A DNA stretch of 10,797 nucleotides. It comes from an uncultured Fusobacterium sp. GTDB lineage: Bacteria; Fusobacteriota; Fusobacteriia; Fusobacteriales; Fusobacteriaceae. The stretch lies in the NCBI GenBank assembly GCA_900545035.1, contig UQXM01000055.1, positions 1-10,797 of the forward strand, written 5' to 3'. Numbering within the stretch: the first letter of the stretch is position 1; each line of letters opens with the position of its first letter. This document shows, piece by piece, positions 1-7,357 of the stretch. The notes under the pieces were generated by a model. The model saw only the letters and a list, made by a program, of their open reading frames with translations, ran no database searches and was not told the DNA's origin. Both the position numbers and the translations under genes were made by a program.

Positions 1-1742
1 TACTCCATATTTTGAGATTGGGAATATTAGGAAAAATATTAATAAATATTTATAAAATTATAATGTCGTCGGTTGTATTTATTACTCTTCTTTCTGATAT
101 TCAATATTACAGAGCCTTTAATTTCCATTTAAATGCTACAGTTTTAGATTACAGCGACCATATGGATGAGATAGGCAATACAGTGTTATTTGGGGATTAT
201 AATTTGGTTTTAATGACAGTACTGTTTATTATAATAGAAATTTTTTATCTTATTGTGTCATTTAAAGCTTTTAATAAATTATATAACAGAAGAATGGATA
301 TTGGAGAAAAAATACTGGATATTATAATTATTTTTCTTGCAGGGGTTTTGGCTGTGTTTGGTGCAAGAGGAGGATTCAGTCAAAGTACACTTAATTGGGG
401 AAGAGCGTATTTCAGTGATTATACTTTTGCCAATCAGACAGCATTAAATGGTGTATTTGCATTGGGAAAATCCATTGATGTAGCAAGAAAAGACAACAGA
501 AAAGAAAAATCTCATATTGATAAAATGTTCAGCAGAGAAGAGCTGACAAAAAATATGAGAGAATACATCGGAACTGAAAATGATGAGTTTTTATCTGAGA
601 AAAATATACTTTTGAGAAAAACAAATACTAATAAAGAGATAAAAAATTATAATATAGTAATAGTGTTAATGGAAAGTTTTATGGGAGATACTGTAGGAGC
701 TTTGGGAGGAGAGCCTGACCTTACTCCGAATTATAACAAACTGGCAGAAGAGGGATTGCTTTTTACAAACTTTTATTCTAACGGAAATAGATCAAACAGA
801 GGAATTCTTTCAGTGTTGACAGGATTTCCTTCTCAATACGGGCAGTCTATTTTGAAAAAACCTGCAGGACAGAAACCTTTTATATCTCTTGCTCATATTT
901 TGAAAGAGAGAGGATATTCCACTCATTTTATGTATGGAGGAGATATTGAGTTTGATAATATGAAAGGTTTTCTTACTACAAACGGGGTGGATAATATCAT
1001 TTCAAAAAATAATTTTCCGCTGACGGACAGAACTATAAAATGGGGTGTTCCCGATGACAAAGTTTTTGAAAGAGCTGCTGAATATCTGGGAACTTTAAAA
1101 GAACCTTTCTTTTTTGAAGTATTTACTTTGAGCAATCATGCTCCTTTTGATATTCCTGAAGAATTTAAGAAATTTACGGAAAATGACTATGAAGATTATG
1201 AAAGATACAATGCTTTTATGTTTGCTGATTATTCTTTGGGAAGATTTATTGAAGCTGTAAAAGATGAGAAAAATAAAAAATGGGCAGAAAATACAATTTT
1301 TATTTTTGTGGCTGACCATGGAGAAAACAGAAGAAAACCTATTGACATAGATTGGAAAAAGTTTTCGAATCCTCTTGTGATATGGACACCGGGAGGACAG
1401 CTGAAACCGGATAAGATTATAAAAGCAGGTTCACAACTGGATATTCTGCCGACAATTATGGGAATTTTGGGAGGAGAATATATTCATTCGTCTTGGGGAA
1501 AAGATCTTCTTAATCCTAAAATTAAAAATAGTACAGCTTATGTTGTTGAAAATAATTTTATCGGAATAATAGATGAAGATAAAATATATATGGACGGAAT
1601 AACTGTAGGAAATTCTCTCAGAAAAAAAAGCGATGATTCTATAATTAATGATGAAAGATTAAGAGAAAAATATAAAAAAGCTGCCAGAAGTTTTTTAGAA
1701 CTTTCTGTGATACAGGAAAAAGAAGTAAGCTTTGGAAAATAA
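1..1742 (+). CDS. LTA synthase family sulfatase-fold phosphoglycerol transferase (5' partial)
   Basis: A membrane enzyme of the alkaline-phosphatase superfamily, LtaS/MdoB type, which moves phosphoglycerol from phosphatidylglycerol onto an envelope polymer or glycan. The frame is open to the window edge, so the start is missing; a TTG at 12 is not convincing. Numbering from that TTG, hydrophobic segments lie near 6-28, 65-86 and 102-118, the last part of the usual five-helix membrane domain. The catalytic domain follows: VLMESF with metal ligand Glu221, then GNRSNRG with Ser261 at the nucleophile position (Thr in LtaS), YGGD at 308-311, SNHAPF with His376, and VADHGE with Asp435 and His436. 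All core metal-binding motifs are present, so the enzyme looks active. The true substrate is unknown, since a diderm host would not be expected to make classical lipoteichoic acid. The stop is 22 bases before a short ORF in the next leader. Confidence 0.88.
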   Translation, partial: LHILRLGILGKILINIYKIIMSSVVFITLLSDIQYYRAFNFHLNATVLDYSDHMDEIGNTVLFGDYNLVLMTVLFIIIEIFYLIVSFKAFNKLYNRRMDIGEKILDIIIIFLAGVLAVFGARGGFSQSTLNWGRAYFSDYTFANQTALNGVFALGKSIDVARKDNRKEKSHIDKMFSREELTKNMREYIGTENDEFLSEKNILLRKTNTNKEIKNYNIVIVLMESFMGDTVGALGGEPDLTPNYNKLAEEGLLFTNFYSNGNRSNRGILSVLTGFPSQYGQSILKKPAGQKPFISLAHILKERGYSTHFMYGGDIEFDNMKGFLTTNGVDNIISKNNFPLTDRTIKWGVPDDKVFERAAEYLGTLKEPFFFEVFTLSNHAPFDIPEEFKKFTENDYEDYERYNAFMFADYSLGRFIEAVKDEKNKKWAENTIFIFVADHGENRRKPIDIDWKKFSNPLVIWTPGGQLKPDKIIKAGSQLDILPTIMGILGGEYIHSSWGKDLLNPKIKNSTAYVVENNFIGIIDEDKIYMDGITVGNSLRKKSDDSIINDERLREKYKKAARSFLELSVIQEKEVSFGK

Positions 1743-1752
1743 ATTATTTTTT

Positions 1753-1758
1753 GGGAGG
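1753..1758 (+). promoter_or_regulatory. Strong Shine-Dalgarno for a 13-codon ORF
   Basis: GGGAGG sits 6 bases before the ATG at 1765. It is a better-placed site than the AGGAG (1889-1893, 10 bases from the ATG) of the transporter gene downstream, which argues that this very short ORF is really translated. Confidence 0.6.
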
Positions 1759-1764
1759 CTAAAA

Positions 1765-1806
1765 ATGAAAATATGTATTGTAAAAGCTCCATGCAGAGTT
1801 AAATGA
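1765..1806 (+). CDS. Possible 13-residue leader peptide before the MFS transporter
   Basis: The ORF reads MKICIVKAPCRVK followed by TGA. It starts 22 bases after the phosphoglycerol transferase stop. Its codons run through the 5' arm (1787-1796) of a predicted hairpin, and its stop lies in that hairpin's loop, so a translating or stalled ribosome would change the fold of the leader. Short leader peptides control erm and mef macrolide-resistance genes by attenuation, and the gene downstream looks mef-like, so a control role is a reasonable inference. Alternatively this is the remnant of a degraded gene: if one A were removed from 1801-1803, the frame would run on without a stop into the transporter, adding 46 residues. 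I do not recognise the peptide. Confidence 0.4.
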   Translation: MKICIVKAPCRVK

Positions 1807-1842
1807 AACAGCTGCTGTATGGAGTATAAAAAATAAGCTGTT
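1786..1842 (+). promoter_or_regulatory. Candidate H-type pseudoknot in the transporter leader
   Basis: CTCCATGCAG (1787-1796) pairs with CTGTATGGAG (1815-1824), ten pairs with one G-U, extendable by a G-U at 1786/1825. Inside its loop, AACAGCT (1807-1813) is perfectly complementary to AGCTGTT (1836-1842) beyond the hairpin. This gives an H-type arrangement with loops of about 10, 1 and 11 bases. No U-run follows, so it is not an intrinsic terminator. Folding was judged by eye only. Confidence 0.4.
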
Positions 1843-1852
1843 AAATTTTAAC
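1840..1852. repeat. 13-base palindrome GTTAAA-T-TTTAAC
   Basis: A perfect dyad between the leader hairpin and the transporter start. It could be an operator for a dimeric repressor, or an RNA alternative that competes with the pseudoknot 3' arm and with the start-codon helix, because it overlaps both. It is AT-rich and short, so chance is possible. Confidence 0.3.
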
Positions 1853-1905
1853 TTTGCATTTTTAATTGGTAAGATTATTAAAATTAAAAGGAGTAAAGTT
1901 AAAAT
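1845..1905 (+). promoter_or_regulatory. 11-bp inverted repeat covering the transporter start codon
   Basis: ATTTTAACTTT (1845-1855) is the exact reverse complement of AAAGTTAAAAT (1895-1905). In mRNA this would pair the whole Shine-Dalgarno-to-start spacer and the first two bases of the ATG (1904-1906), leaving AGGAG (1889-1893) in the 39-base loop. Such a helix would hinder initiation until opened, consistent with translational control of the transporter. The helix is A-U rich and therefore only moderately stable. Confidence 0.4.
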
Positions 1906-3180
1906 GAATAAATTAAAAAATTTTTATATATTTGCAATAGGACAATTTGTTTCACAGTTTGGAAGCAAAATGACAAGTTATGGACTTGTTTTATGGTCAT
2001 ATAAAGAAAGCGGGTCTGTTCTGACAACATCATTTATGACATTGTGTTATCTTATGCCTGAAATATTTTTCAGCTTCATAGCTGGAGGTATAAGCGATAA
2101 ATGGGATAAAAAAAGAATAATGCTTATGTCTGACAGCATTGCCGGTTTTCTTTCAATGATAATATTTATATTTTTAAATATGAATATGCTGAAAATAGAA
2201 TATTTATATATTGTAAATATAATGTTTGGAATTAGTGATGCTTTTCAAAATCCAGCTTCTGAAGTATCGGTTACTGTTATGGTATCAAAGGAAGATTACA
2301 TAAAAATAAGCGGAATTCGTTCATTTTTTAATTCCTGCATACAAATTTTTGTACCAATAGTTTCTGTTGCCCTTTATTCTTTTATGGGGCTGAAATATAT
2401 TATAGCTTTTGATTTGGCAACATTTATTTTTGCATTTTTTTCTCTTACATTTTGGGTAAAAATACCAAAGATTCCTGTAAAAGAAAACGAAGAAGAGAAA
2501 TCAATTTTAAAGCAATGTTTTTCAGGAGTGAGATATCTTTTTGCCAAAAAGGATATTTTAAGTCTTATAATATTTATGGGATTTATAAATTTTGTAGCAG
2601 GAATGTATAATACAGGTCTTGCTCCTATGATTTTATCTAGAACAAACAATAATGATATACAATTGGGAATCGTTACAAGCTCAATAGGAATAGCGGGACT
2701 TTTGGGAAGCTTTATAGTTGATAAAATTCCTGTTCCCAAAAAAAGAGTTCCTCTTATGATTAATATAATGGTTTTTTCTTTTTTAATTTGCAATACAACA
2801 TTAGGGATAGGAAGAAATTATATTTTTGGACAGGAGCAGTTTTAATGGGACATTTTTTCGTTCCTCTTCTTTTGGCAAATATGGAATATATAATGAGAAC
2901 GAAAGTTCCTGTTGAAATGCAGGGAAAAGTTTTTTCAGCAAGAAATACAGTTCAATATGCTTCTCTTCCTTTAGGAAATCTGCTGTGTGGATTTTTATCA
3001 GATTATTTTTTTGAACCATATATGCTGGGAAGTGGATATGGACAAGAATTTTTCAGAATTTTAACAGGAGAAGGAGCGGGAAGCGGACTTGCACTTATGT
3101 ATATTTTTTTGGGAGTTTTAGGATTTACAGGTAGTCTGCTTTTTAAGAAAAATAAAAATTTTAAAAAACTTGATGATTAA
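1904..3180 (+). pseudogene. DHA3-type MFS efflux transporter, one-base frameshift
   Basis: Two overlapping frames form one major-facilitator protein of the macrolide-efflux (MefA-like) type. The first frame (1904-2845) gives an N-terminal 'FAIGQFVSQFG' segment, the MFS motif-A loop GGISDKWDKKR at residues 61-71, and helices up to about residue 305. It then runs into a short wrong-frame tail and stops. The family sequence resumes in another frame as WTGAVLMGHFFVPLLLAN and the downstream TKVPVEMQGKVFSARN, ending at 3180. Adding one T to the T5 run at 2823-2827 restores a single 425-residue protein, a normal length for the family. The TTG at 2788 is not a credible separate start. The C-terminal part shows no further decay, so the lesion is recent, artefactual or switchable. 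The substrate is unknown; drug efflux is inferred from family only. The leader before it looks regulatory. Confidence 0.8.
2823..2827 (+). other. Frameshift site in the MFS gene (T5 run)
   Basis: The zero frame reads TAT ATT TTT GGA and fails 18 bases later. With six T residues it reads TAT ATT TTT TGG ACA GGA and continues to the natural end. Codons ATT TTT do not form a canonical tandem-slip heptamer, so an indel in the run is preferred over recoding. Confidence 0.75.
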
Positions 3181-3189
3181 ATAATAAAT

Positions 3190-3228
3190 TTGTAAAAAAG
3201 CACCGGAAAATTTTCCGGTGCTTATATA
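3190..3228. terminator. Bidirectional intrinsic terminator between the MFS gene and lysS
   Basis: AAGCACCGGAAAA (3198-3210) is followed directly by its exact complement TTTTCCGGTGCTT (3211-3223), a perfect 26-base palindrome with a GC-rich middle. On the minus strand it is followed by a run of T residues (the As at 3194-3199), a good terminator for lysS. On the plus strand the tail is CTTATATATT, weaker but usable. It sits exactly between two convergent genes. Confidence 0.88.
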
Positions 3229-4722
3229 TTAGTTTTGTTTTTTAAGTGTAGGGAAAAGAATGACATCTTTTATTGTAGGACTTCCAGTAAGAAGCATTAC
3301 AAGTCTGTCAATTCCTATTCCAAGTCCTCCAGTTGGAGGTAATGCACACTCAAGAGCCTCTACGAAATCATCATCAATTTCAGGAGTAGCTTCATCGTTT
3401 CCTAAAAGGGCTTCTTCTATTTGAGCTTCAAATCTTCCTCTTTGGTCAGCAGGGTCATTAAGCTCAGAGAATGCGTTTGCATATTCTCTTACATCAATGA
3501 ACAGCTCAAATCTTTCTGTAAATCTTGGGTCATCAGGGAATCTCTTAGAAAGAGGAGAGATTTCTACCGGATGTCCGTATACAAAAGTAGGCTGAATTAA
3601 ATGTTCTTCACATTTTTCTTCAAAGAATTGGTTAATGATATGTCCGATTCCTGTCATATGAGGAAGAACTTCCACATGATGTTCTTTGGCTATTGCTTTA
3701 GCTTCTTCAAATGTCATTTCTTTCCAGAAATCAACGCCTGTGTATTCTTTTATTAAATCAACCATATGTGCTCTTTTAAATTTGCTAAGGTCGATTGTTT
3801 TTCCGTTGTATTCAACAGTAAGAGTTCCAAGAACAGCTTTTGCAGTATGCTGAATAATTTCTTCTGTTAAGTCCATCATAGTTTCATAATCAGCATAAGC
3901 CATATAAAGCTCTATTGATGTAAATTCAGGATTGTGTCTTGTAGAAATTCCTTCGTTTCTGAAACATCTGTTAATTTCATATACTCTGTCAAATCCTCCT
4001 ACGATAAGTTTCTTTAAATATAACTCAGGAGCTATTCTTAAATATAAGTCCATATCAAGAGCATTATGGTGAGTAATGAAAGGTTTTGCTGCAGCTCCTC
4101 CTACGATTGGATGAAGCATAGGTGTTTCAACTTCCAAGAAATGTTTTGCATTTAAGAAGTTTCTGATTTCATTTATAATTTTTGTTCTTTTTATAAATGT
4201 ATCTTTAACTTCTCTGTTCATAATAAGGTCTACATATCTTTTTCTGTATCTAGTTTCCACATCTGTTAATCCATGGAATTTTTCAGGCAGAGCTCTTACA
4301 TTTTTAGAAAGAAGTGTAAATTCTTTAACTCTTAAAGTTTTTTCTCCTGTTTTAGTAACAAAAAGATTTCCTTTTACTCCAACGATATCTCCTGTTCCGC
4401 ACTTTTTAACAAGAGCCCATACATCTTCTCCAAGATTATCTTTTCTTAAATATAACTGGATTCTTCCGGTCATATCTTCAAGGTGAACGAAACCTGCTTT
4501 ACCTTGGATTCTGAAAGACATAAGTCTTCCTGCTGTTTGAAATTCAGTTGTATCTCCCTCTTCTCCTTCTGCAACTTCGTGTGCAAGAAGGTCAGCTACC
4601 ATATGTTTTTTATCATATTTCTTACCGAAAGGATCGATTCCCATTTCTTTTATTTCTTTAATTTTTTCCCATTGCTCAGCAATAAGACGGTCTTCAGCAA
4701 CCATATCTGCATATCTTTTCAT
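3229..4722 (-). CDS. lysS: Lysyl-tRNA synthetase, class II
   Basis: Charges tRNA-Lys with lysine in the cytosol; essential for translation. The 497-residue protein has the normal class II LysS length and order: an N-terminal OB-fold for anticodon binding (about residues 62-140, starting AGRLMSFRIQGKAGF), then the catalytic core with motif 1 (around 185-203, ending in VETPML), motif 2 FRNEGISTRHNPEFT at 254-268 and motif 3 GIGIDRL at 468-474 near the C-terminus. The ATG at 4722 was chosen over an in-frame TTG at 4737 because AAGGAG (4728-4733) lies 5 bases before the ATG and the TTG would fall upstream of it. It is the last gene of the minus-strand unit, 32 bases after the TPR lipoprotein, and is closed by the palindromic terminator. 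No T-box or other leader precedes it, so expression probably depends on the upstream promoter. Confidence 0.97.
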   Translation of the reverse strand: MKRYADMVAEDRLIAEQWEKIKEIKEMGIDPFGKKYDKKHMVADLLAHEVAEGEEGDTTEFQTAGRLMSFRIQGKAGFVHLEDMTGRIQLYLRKDNLGEDVWALVKKCGTGDIVGVKGNLFVTKTGEKTLRVKEFTLLSKNVRALPEKFHGLTDVETRYRKRYVDLIMNREVKDTFIKRTKIINEIRNFLNAKHFLEVETPMLHPIVGGAAAKPFITHHNALDMDLYLRIAPELYLKKLIVGGFDRVYEINRCFRNEGISTRHNPEFTSIELYMAYADYETMMDLTEEIIQHTAKAVLGTLTVEYNGKTIDLSKFKRAHMVDLIKEYTGVDFWKEMTFEEAKAIAKEHHVEVLPHMTGIGHIINQFFEEKCEEHLIQPTFVYGHPVEISPLSKRFPDDPRFTERFELFIDVREYANAFSELNDPADQRGRFEAQIEEALLGNDEATPEIDDDFVEALECALPPTGGLGIGIDRLVMLLTGSPTIKDVILFPTLKKQN

Positions 4723-4754
4723 AATTTCTCCTTCCAAATTTTATTTTTAAATAA

Positions 4755-6170
4755 TTATTTTAATTTTAAAAGATAGATACTGCTTCTTCTTCCCCACACA
4801 GTACCAGGAAAATTATCTCTGTTTTGCTCAAAAGTTTTTACAGCTAAATCTTTTTCTCCGTTTTTAAAGTATAAATCTCCAAGATTATACATAGCTTCAG
4901 GATAATTTTCATTTGTATTTTTAAGTTTCAGGAAATTAGCTTTTGCTTTTTCATAATCATTTGATTTCATGTATGACATTCCCAAATAGAAAGGAATATT
5001 TTCTTTTTCTATAAAATCATTTTCTGTACTCATACATTTTTCAAATAAAAGAATTGCTTCTGCATAGCTTCCGTCTTTGTAATAGCTGATACCATTTTCA
5101 TAATTGTTAAGAAATTCTGTATAAAGCGTATTTGTTTCTGCATTTTCAATAATCTCTGTATTTTCTCCGGCAAAATTTTTATTTTCATCAGGAGTTGTCA
5201 TCAGAGAATTATTAAGAGCAGGCGGAAGAGTTCCGCCTTTTGAAGCAGAATAATGTGTTCCTTTTACTACATTTCCGGCTCTGAAATAAAGAGCACTTAT
5301 TACATCAGCCAAATCTCTGGTTGGATTTGCTGCATATACATTCTCAAGGAAAAGAAGTTCATTTCCGGTTGGATTACTTCTTTTTATGATATTTCTCATT
5401 ACATAATCGTTAAGCTCCGGAGTATTTTCAGCAAAATTCAGATATATATCTGAAAGATTGTAGTCATTTCCCAGAGTTTTCTCTTTTCCTGAAATCAGTT
5501 TCATTTTATCAGAAGAAGTTAAAGTGTAGTTTTCTTCCAAAAAACTGCTTTCAGTTCTTACAATATTTCCGTTTCCCTCTATAACAGCAAGGTTAAATAA
5601 AAGCATTGCAATTTCTTGATTGTCGCTGCTGTCAGGAAAAGTCAGTTTATACAAAGTAGAACTGTTTTTCAGACTGCTCAGACTTTTTTCGTTATAATTT
5701 TTATAAATTATATCTTTCAAATCCCCTGCAGAAATTTTATATTTTGATTTGTTATTTACGGTAATAGTTTTTACAGGAACACCACTGCTGATTAAATTAA
5801 AAGTATAAGTTCCTTGATACAGACTTCTGAAATAGAAATGTCCGTTTTTTACAAATGCGTCAAATGATTGTACATTTGGAGCAAGAACTATTTGAGGAGT
5901 ATCTGCTTCTCCACAGGAAATATCAAGATATTCTCCCATGTAAATGTCATAATAGTTTCCTTCTGTATATGTTCTTACAGCATTACTTTTTATATTTTGA
6001 GATAATATATCCAAAAGATATGCTATTCCCGAATCATTTAAAAAGAAATTTTCTTGTGTCAGAGTATTTGCCTGATAGACAGGTACAGATGTATTTTTAT
6101 TTATAGTCTGAAGATTTTCACATCCGTAAAACATACCTGCAAGAGCAGCCAAGAGTAAAAATTTTTTCAT
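4755..6170 (-). CDS. TPR-repeat lipoprotein, function unknown
   Basis: A 471-residue envelope protein. The N-terminus MKKFLLLAALAGMFYGC is a lipoprotein signal with Cys17 as the likely lipidated residue; the lipobox is loose (Phe at -3). Residues about 95-147 look like a small beta domain of the PEGA or Ig-like kind, with FYFRSLYQGTYTFNLISSG followed by VKTITVNN. The middle (150-350) is unassigned. Residues 357-471 hold about three tetratricopeptide repeats (YENGISYYKDGSYAEAILLF, YLGMSYMKSNDYEKAKANF, MYNLGDLYFKNGEKDLAVKTF), which suggest a scaffold for an envelope assembly. The start at 6170 follows AGGGGG 5-6 bases upstream; an in-frame ATG at 6191 would overlap the previous gene. It lies between a DUF1934-like gene and lysS. 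The TPR fold resembles YbgF/BamD-type organisers, but nothing here proves that role. Confidence 0.8.
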   Translation of the reverse strand: MKKFLLLAALAGMFYGCENLQTINKNTSVPVYQANTLTQENFFLNDSGIAYLLDILSQNIKSNAVRTYTEGNYYDIYMGEYLDISCGEADTPQIVLAPNVQSFDAFVKNGHFYFRSLYQGTYTFNLISSGVPVKTITVNNKSKYKISAGDLKDIIYKNYNEKSLSSLKNSSTLYKLTFPDSSDNQEIAMLLFNLAVIEGNGNIVRTESSFLEENYTLTSSDKMKLISGKEKTLGNDYNLSDIYLNFAENTPELNDYVMRNIIKRSNPTGNELLFLENVYAANPTRDLADVISALYFRAGNVVKGTHYSASKGGTLPPALNNSLMTTPDENKNFAGENTEIIENAETNTLYTEFLNNYENGISYYKDGSYAEAILLFEKCMSTENDFIEKENIPFYLGMSYMKSNDYEKAKANFLKLKNTNENYPEAMYNLGDLYFKNGEKDLAVKTFEQNRDNFPGTVWGRRSSIYLLKLK

Positions 6171-6180
6171 TGTGCCCCCT

Positions 6181-6549
6181 TTACTTTTCAATTATCGAAA
6201 GTGCTATCTCATTAATAAGTTCTCCCTTTTGATACATCACATAGACAGCATCTGTTCTCCCTTCAGAAATATTTAATTCTTTTGTGAACAAATCAAAAGT
6301 TGTATTAATATATTGATTTTTATATTCAAAAGGAACAGCTGTTCCTTTTTTTAAAATCATTGTACTTTTTGTAACACCTTCTCTTGATATTATAGCAGAA
6401 TTTTTAAATATTTCTATGGAAGTTTTTCCAAAATTATCAATATATTTATATGAAATAGAATCTTGATTTTCTTTTTTTATGGCAGAAACAGATGTTACAA
6501 CTGTTTCACTGTTTATTTCACGAGATTCTATAATCAGATTTATTTTCAT
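6181..6549 (-). CDS. DUF1934 / YwiB-like beta-barrel protein
   Basis: A 122-residue protein predicted to be almost all beta strand, without signal peptide or membrane segment. The pattern fits the DUF1934 (YwiB, calycin-like) family: an early strand ending in IESRE, then SISYKYIDNFGKTSIEIF, ISREGVTKSTMILKKGTAV, a central PFEYKNQYINTTFDLFTKEL and a final YVMYQKGELINEIALSI. The family has no established biochemical role. Its ATG shares one base with the stop of the acidic gene upstream (TAATG), so translation is probably coupled. It ends 10 bases before the TPR lipoprotein start. The assignment rests on motif spacing remembered from the family, not on an alignment. Confidence 0.65.
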   Translation of the reverse strand: MKINLIIESREINSETVVTSVSAIKKENQDSISYKYIDNFGKTSIEIFKNSAIISREGVTKSTMILKKGTAVPFEYKNQYINTTFDLFTKELNISEGRTDAVYVMYQKGELINEIALSIIEK

Positions 6550-6866
6550 TAATATTCCTCGTCGTAATCGTTAAACTTGTCATCTATATTAACATGGTCT
6601 TCACGGTCGTAATATTCGTCATCGTCCCAGTCGCCGATATCTGCCTTGTCAAGATATTCTTCTTCCCAAAATTCTAAAATTTCATCTGCCAAATCTTCAT
6701 CTTCCACAAGTTCGATTTCTTCATCATCGTTTGTGATAAAAACATATCTGTCCCCGTCTTCGTTTTCTGCAATAAGGTAATCCTCATTATCATAAGTTAA
6801 ATTAAATAAAGCTTCAAATTCAAGTCCAAGATCTTCATAATAAAAAAATTCTCCTGGTGAATACAT
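6549..6866 (-). CDS. Very acidic DUF1292-like protein
   Basis: A 105-residue cytosolic protein. The first 70 residues follow the DUF1292 (YrzB) pattern: an opening strand with EFEALFNLTYDNEDYLIA, a second strand RYVFITNDDEEIELV, then a DEDLADEILEFWEEEYL helix. The last 35 residues form a D/E/Y-rich tail (WDDDEYYDRED and after). About 43 of 105 residues are Asp or Glu against only four Lys/Arg, so the net charge is extremely negative. A nucleic-acid mimic, metal binder or partner of a basic protein would fit, but no function is known for the family. A GGGAGGAA site lies upstream of the ATG. The gene starts 21 bases after rlmH, and its stop overlaps the next start codon. Confidence 0.65.
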   Translation of the reverse strand: MYSPGEFFYYEDLGLEFEALFNLTYDNEDYLIAENEDGDRYVFITNDDEEIELVEDEDLADEILEFWEEEYLDKADIGDWDDDEYYDREDHVNIDDKFNDYDEEY

Positions 6867-6887
6867 AATACAATCTTCCTCCCTATT

Positions 6888-7355
6888 TTATTTGTGATAC
6901 TTAATATTATTTATAATGCTAAACCATCTGTAAATTTGTTCCAAAAGAATTAATCTCATCAGCTGATGAGGAAAAGTCATTTTGGAAAAACTTAAAGACA
7001 GATTAGAAACTTTTCTGATATCATCAGATACTCCATAAGAGCCTCCGATAATGAAATTAATGGTACTGAACCCTTTTATTCCTATATTTTCAATTTTCTC
7101 TGCCATCTCTTCCGAAGAAAAATTTTGTCCTCCTATATCCAAAAGAACATTAAAACCTTTTTTCTTTTCAAGAGCAGAAAGAATACTGTCAGCTTCTTTT
7201 TTTATTGAAGCTTCCCTGTCAAAATCGTTTCCAAACTCTTTCAGTTCAATAATGGAAAGTTTTCCGAAAGCCTGCATTCTTTTAGCAAATTCATTTATTC
7301 CGTCATTGATATATTTTTCTTTTATTTTTCCGATACATATAATATTTATATTCAA
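6888..7355 (-). CDS. rlmH: 23S rRNA (pseudouridine-1915-N3) methyltransferase RlmH
   Basis: A SPOUT methyltransferase that uses SAM to methylate pseudouridine 1915 in helix 69 of 23S rRNA on assembled 70S ribosomes. The 155-residue protein matches the family from end to end: the N-terminal IICIGKIKEKY, the SAM-knot region FIIGGSYGVSDDIR at 101-114, the LSFSKMTFPHQLMRLILLEQ segment at 121-140, and the diagnostic C-terminal YHK. The start codon is TTG, supported by AGGAAA five bases upstream and by the family N-terminus; no in-frame ATG fits. It begins two bases after the mutL stop, with its ribosome binding site inside the last mutL codons, so the two are almost certainly cotranscribed and coupled. 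Confidence 0.95.
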   Translation of the reverse strand: MNINIICIGKIKEKYINDGINEFAKRMQAFGKLSIIELKEFGNDFDREASIKKEADSILSALEKKKGFNVLLDIGGQNFSSEEMAEKIENIGIKGFSTINFIIGGSYGVSDDIRKVSNLSLSFSKMTFPHQLMRLILLEQIYRWFSIINNIKYHK

Positions 7356-7357
7356 TT

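Noticed and set aside
1779..1807. Sigma-70 promoter TTGTAA with a 17-base spacer inside the leader
   Set aside because: The matching -10 position AAATGA is poor, and AT-rich DNA gives many such half-matches.
1786..1830. Leader hairpin as an intrinsic terminator of the phosphoglycerol transferase gene
   Set aside because: The 3' arm is followed by ATAAAAAATAAG, not by a U-run, so it does not look like a terminator in either direction.
2815..2835. Programmed frameshift in the MFS gene
   Set aside because: The P- and A-site codons ATT TTT do not re-pair well after a -1 slip, and no stimulator is visible; an indel in the T run is simpler.
4723..4737. Five-residue N-terminal extension of LysS from TTG 4737
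   Set aside because: The extension would be encoded by the Shine-Dalgarno AAGGAG itself; the ATG at 4722 is correctly spaced from it.
6171..6191. Seven-residue extension of the TPR lipoprotein from ATG 6191
   Set aside because: It overlaps the preceding gene and includes the ribosome site; starting at 6170 gives a clean lipoprotein signal.
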